From Bacillota bacterium (GTDB lineage Bacteria > Bacillota > Clostridia > Tissierellales > Sedimentibacteraceae): a stretch of 64,000 nucleotides of DNA. Position numbers and translations under genes: made by a program. The DNA lies in assembly GCA_023386345.1 (NCBI GenBank), contig JAEWJT010000016.1, positions 372,001 through 436,000 of the forward strand, written 5' to 3'. Below are positions 62,900 to 64,000 of this stretch, in pieces. Below the pieces are notes generated by a model. The model made no database searches and was not told the DNA's origin. It saw only the letters and a list, made by a program, of their open reading frames with translations. Positions within the stretch are counted from its first letter, which is position 1. Each line of letters starts with the position of its first letter.

Positions 62900-63943
62900 G
62901 TGAAAAAGAAGATAATTATAGTTAAAATTACTGTGTTTATATTAAGCTTAATGACATTAACAGTGTTAATAAATATGGGTGTAAGTAATCCAAATGCAGT
63001 AAAGGCATTTAGAGCTAAAACTAATAAATTTATTCCATCAGATGAATTTGATACAAATGTAAAAACAAATATAGGCACAGTTGATGTTATCTATCCATAC
63101 AATATGTGTGAAAAAGGTGTTGGAAAAGTAAATATCGAATGCTTATTCTATAATGAATTAGACTTTATGAATATAAAAGACTATAAATTTGATAAGAATG
63201 TTGAAACTATTAGGGGACTTATAGTGCCACATCATCTTTTAGCTAAGGACTTGATACATGAAGCGTTTCAAACTGTTGTTAAAAATTTAGAAAATCAAGA
63301 AACCACTTCTACAGATAAAATTGGTAATATTAGTAAGTATAAAACAGTTGTAATATTTGGTCCTGACCACGAAAGTACTAATAGAGGAAAAGTGTTTACA
63401 AGCAGCAGCAATTGGCAAAGTCCTAAAGGCATTTTAAATGCTGATAAAGATATCATAGGAAAGATTTCTGAGTTAGATTTTGTTATAGAAAATGACGAAA
63501 AAATGACTGTTGAACATTCCATATCAGGTTTTGTGCCATTTATAAAGTACTATTTTAGTGATGCTAAGATTGTGCCTCTTGCACTAACAAAGCAATTAAC
63601 TCTTGAAAATTTAAATAGTCTGCTATATTTGTTAGTGGAGAATTTAGACATTGAAACAACACTTTTTATATCCTCTGTTGATTTTTCTCACTATCTTAGT
63701 TTAGAAGAAGCAAACAAAATGGATGAAGTAAGTATTGAAGCTATAATTAATAAGGATATAGAAAAAATAATGAAATTCACAAATGACAATATGGACTCTC
63801 CAAATAGTATAGTTGCAATGTTAAATACTATGGAGTTAATTGAAGCTGAAAAAGTAAAGATTATAAATAAAACCAATTCACAGATTATATTGAATAAAAA
63901 AATAGATGAGACTACAAGCTATGTAACATTTTTATTTTATTAA
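62900..63943 (+). CDS. Memo-family protein (AmmeMemoRadiSam system protein B-like) with N-terminal membrane segment
   Basis: A 347-residue protein that starts at GTG with GGAGG 5 nt upstream. Residues 7-29 are hydrophobic after a KKK start, giving a signal peptide or anchor. From about residue 105 it matches the Memo fold: GLIVPHHLLAKDLI, VVIFGPDHEST, VEHSISGFVPFIKYYF and FISSVDFSHYLS supply the histidine, aspartate and cysteine-type metal-site positions of the family. Memo proteins are related to extradiol dioxygenases, but their role in bacteria is unclear. The usual AMMECR1 and radical-SAM partner genes are not seen before the window ends 57 bp later. An extracytoplasmic location would be unusual. 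Confidence 0.8.
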   Translation: MKKKIIIVKITVFILSLMTLTVLINMGVSNPNAVKAFRAKTNKFIPSDEFDTNVKTNIGTVDVIYPYNMCEKGVGKVNIECLFYNELDFMNIKDYKFDKNVETIRGLIVPHHLLAKDLIHEAFQTVVKNLENQETTSTDKIGNISKYKTVVIFGPDHESTNRGKVFTSSSNWQSPKGILNADKDIIGKISELDFVIENDEKMTVEHSISGFVPFIKYYFSDAKIVPLALTKQLTLENLNSLLYLLVENLDIETTLFISSVDFSHYLSLEEANKMDEVSIEAIINKDIEKIMKFTNDNMDSPNSIVAMLNTMELIEAEKVKIINKTNSQIILNKKIDETTSYVTFLFY

Positions 63944-64000
63944 TTTGATTTTCTAATATTAATAAGATTAATTTAAGATTAATAATGTAAAATGATAATT

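Noticed and set aside
1..64000. CRISPR arrays, insertion sequences, prophage, tRNA or rRNA genes
   Set aside because: I looked for spaced direct repeats, transposase or integrase motifs and tRNA-like folds in the intergenic regions and saw none; low-complexity A/T tracts are not evidence of transfer.

Overview
The window is strongly AT-rich and comes from a low-GC, anaerobic, amino-acid-fermenting member of the Clostridia (Firmicutes). The D-proline reductase (prd) cluster with a selenocysteine-containing PrdB, the indolepyruvate:ferredoxin oxidoreductase, three sigma-54 promoters next to amino-acid genes and a sodium-type V-ATPase together point to a Stickland fermenter of the Peptostreptococcaceae kind or a neighbouring family. 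I cannot name the species. I see no tRNA, rRNA, CRISPR array, insertion sequence or prophage; all genes look native in codon use.

Layout. 2-4088: end of an Eis-type acetyltransferase gene (cut by the window edge), a WYL-domain regulator, a small zinc-ribbon protein and, on the minus strand, a membrane GGDEF/PAS protein. 4432-8741: glnS, a SAM methyltransferase and prdR, a PAS/AAA+/Fis sigma-54 activator. 9032-17097: sigma-54 promoter and the prd operon: prdC, prdA, a small cluster protein, prdB (UGA read as selenocysteine, with a hairpin just downstream), prdD, prdE, prdF (proline racemase) and an amidohydrolase that may be a prolidase. 17439-20236: a GNAT acetyltransferase and SelO. 20458-23890: a second sigma-54 promoter and five overlapping genes for a flavin/iron-sulfur amine or imino-acid dehydrogenase complex (HcnABC/LhpBEF-like). 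24000-25075: a third sigma-54 promoter and ilvE. 25228-32931: a hidden small ORF, signal peptidase, pepD, dxs, an RsmC-like methyltransferase and iorAB. 33144-35818: a MltG-like membrane protein and a uridine-kinase-like protein. 35847-47666: glycogen metabolism: malQ converging on a minus-strand glgB-glgC-glgD-glgA-glgP-GH13 operon. 47899-56906: promoter and the nine-gene V-type ATPase operon H-I-K-E-C-F-A-B-D. 57151-63943: a nitroreductase, a very large alpha-2-macroglobulin-like lipoprotein and a Memo-family protein with an N-terminal membrane/signal segment.

How it fits together. PrdF makes D-proline, the PrdA/PrdB enzyme reduces it to 5-aminovalerate with electrons passed through PrdC, and PrdR probably switches this on. 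The most interesting signal is regulatory. Six copies of a 16-bp dyad, TGTT-N8-(A/G)ACA, occur three each upstream of the prd and the dehydrogenase promoters, in the same arrangement: a pair exactly 19 bp apart, then a third copy inside a terminator hairpin about 135-139 bp upstream of the -24 element. This suggests one activator, most simply PrdR, controls both operons, and so that the unnamed dehydrogenase handles proline, hydroxyproline or a related imino acid. The ilvE promoter has a different 24-bp dyad and may answer to another activator. Other oddities are a duplicated N-terminal domain in PrdA, PrdD/PrdE split exactly where PrdA is expected to cleave itself, and a glycogen synthase lacking the usual ADP-glucose-binding lysine.
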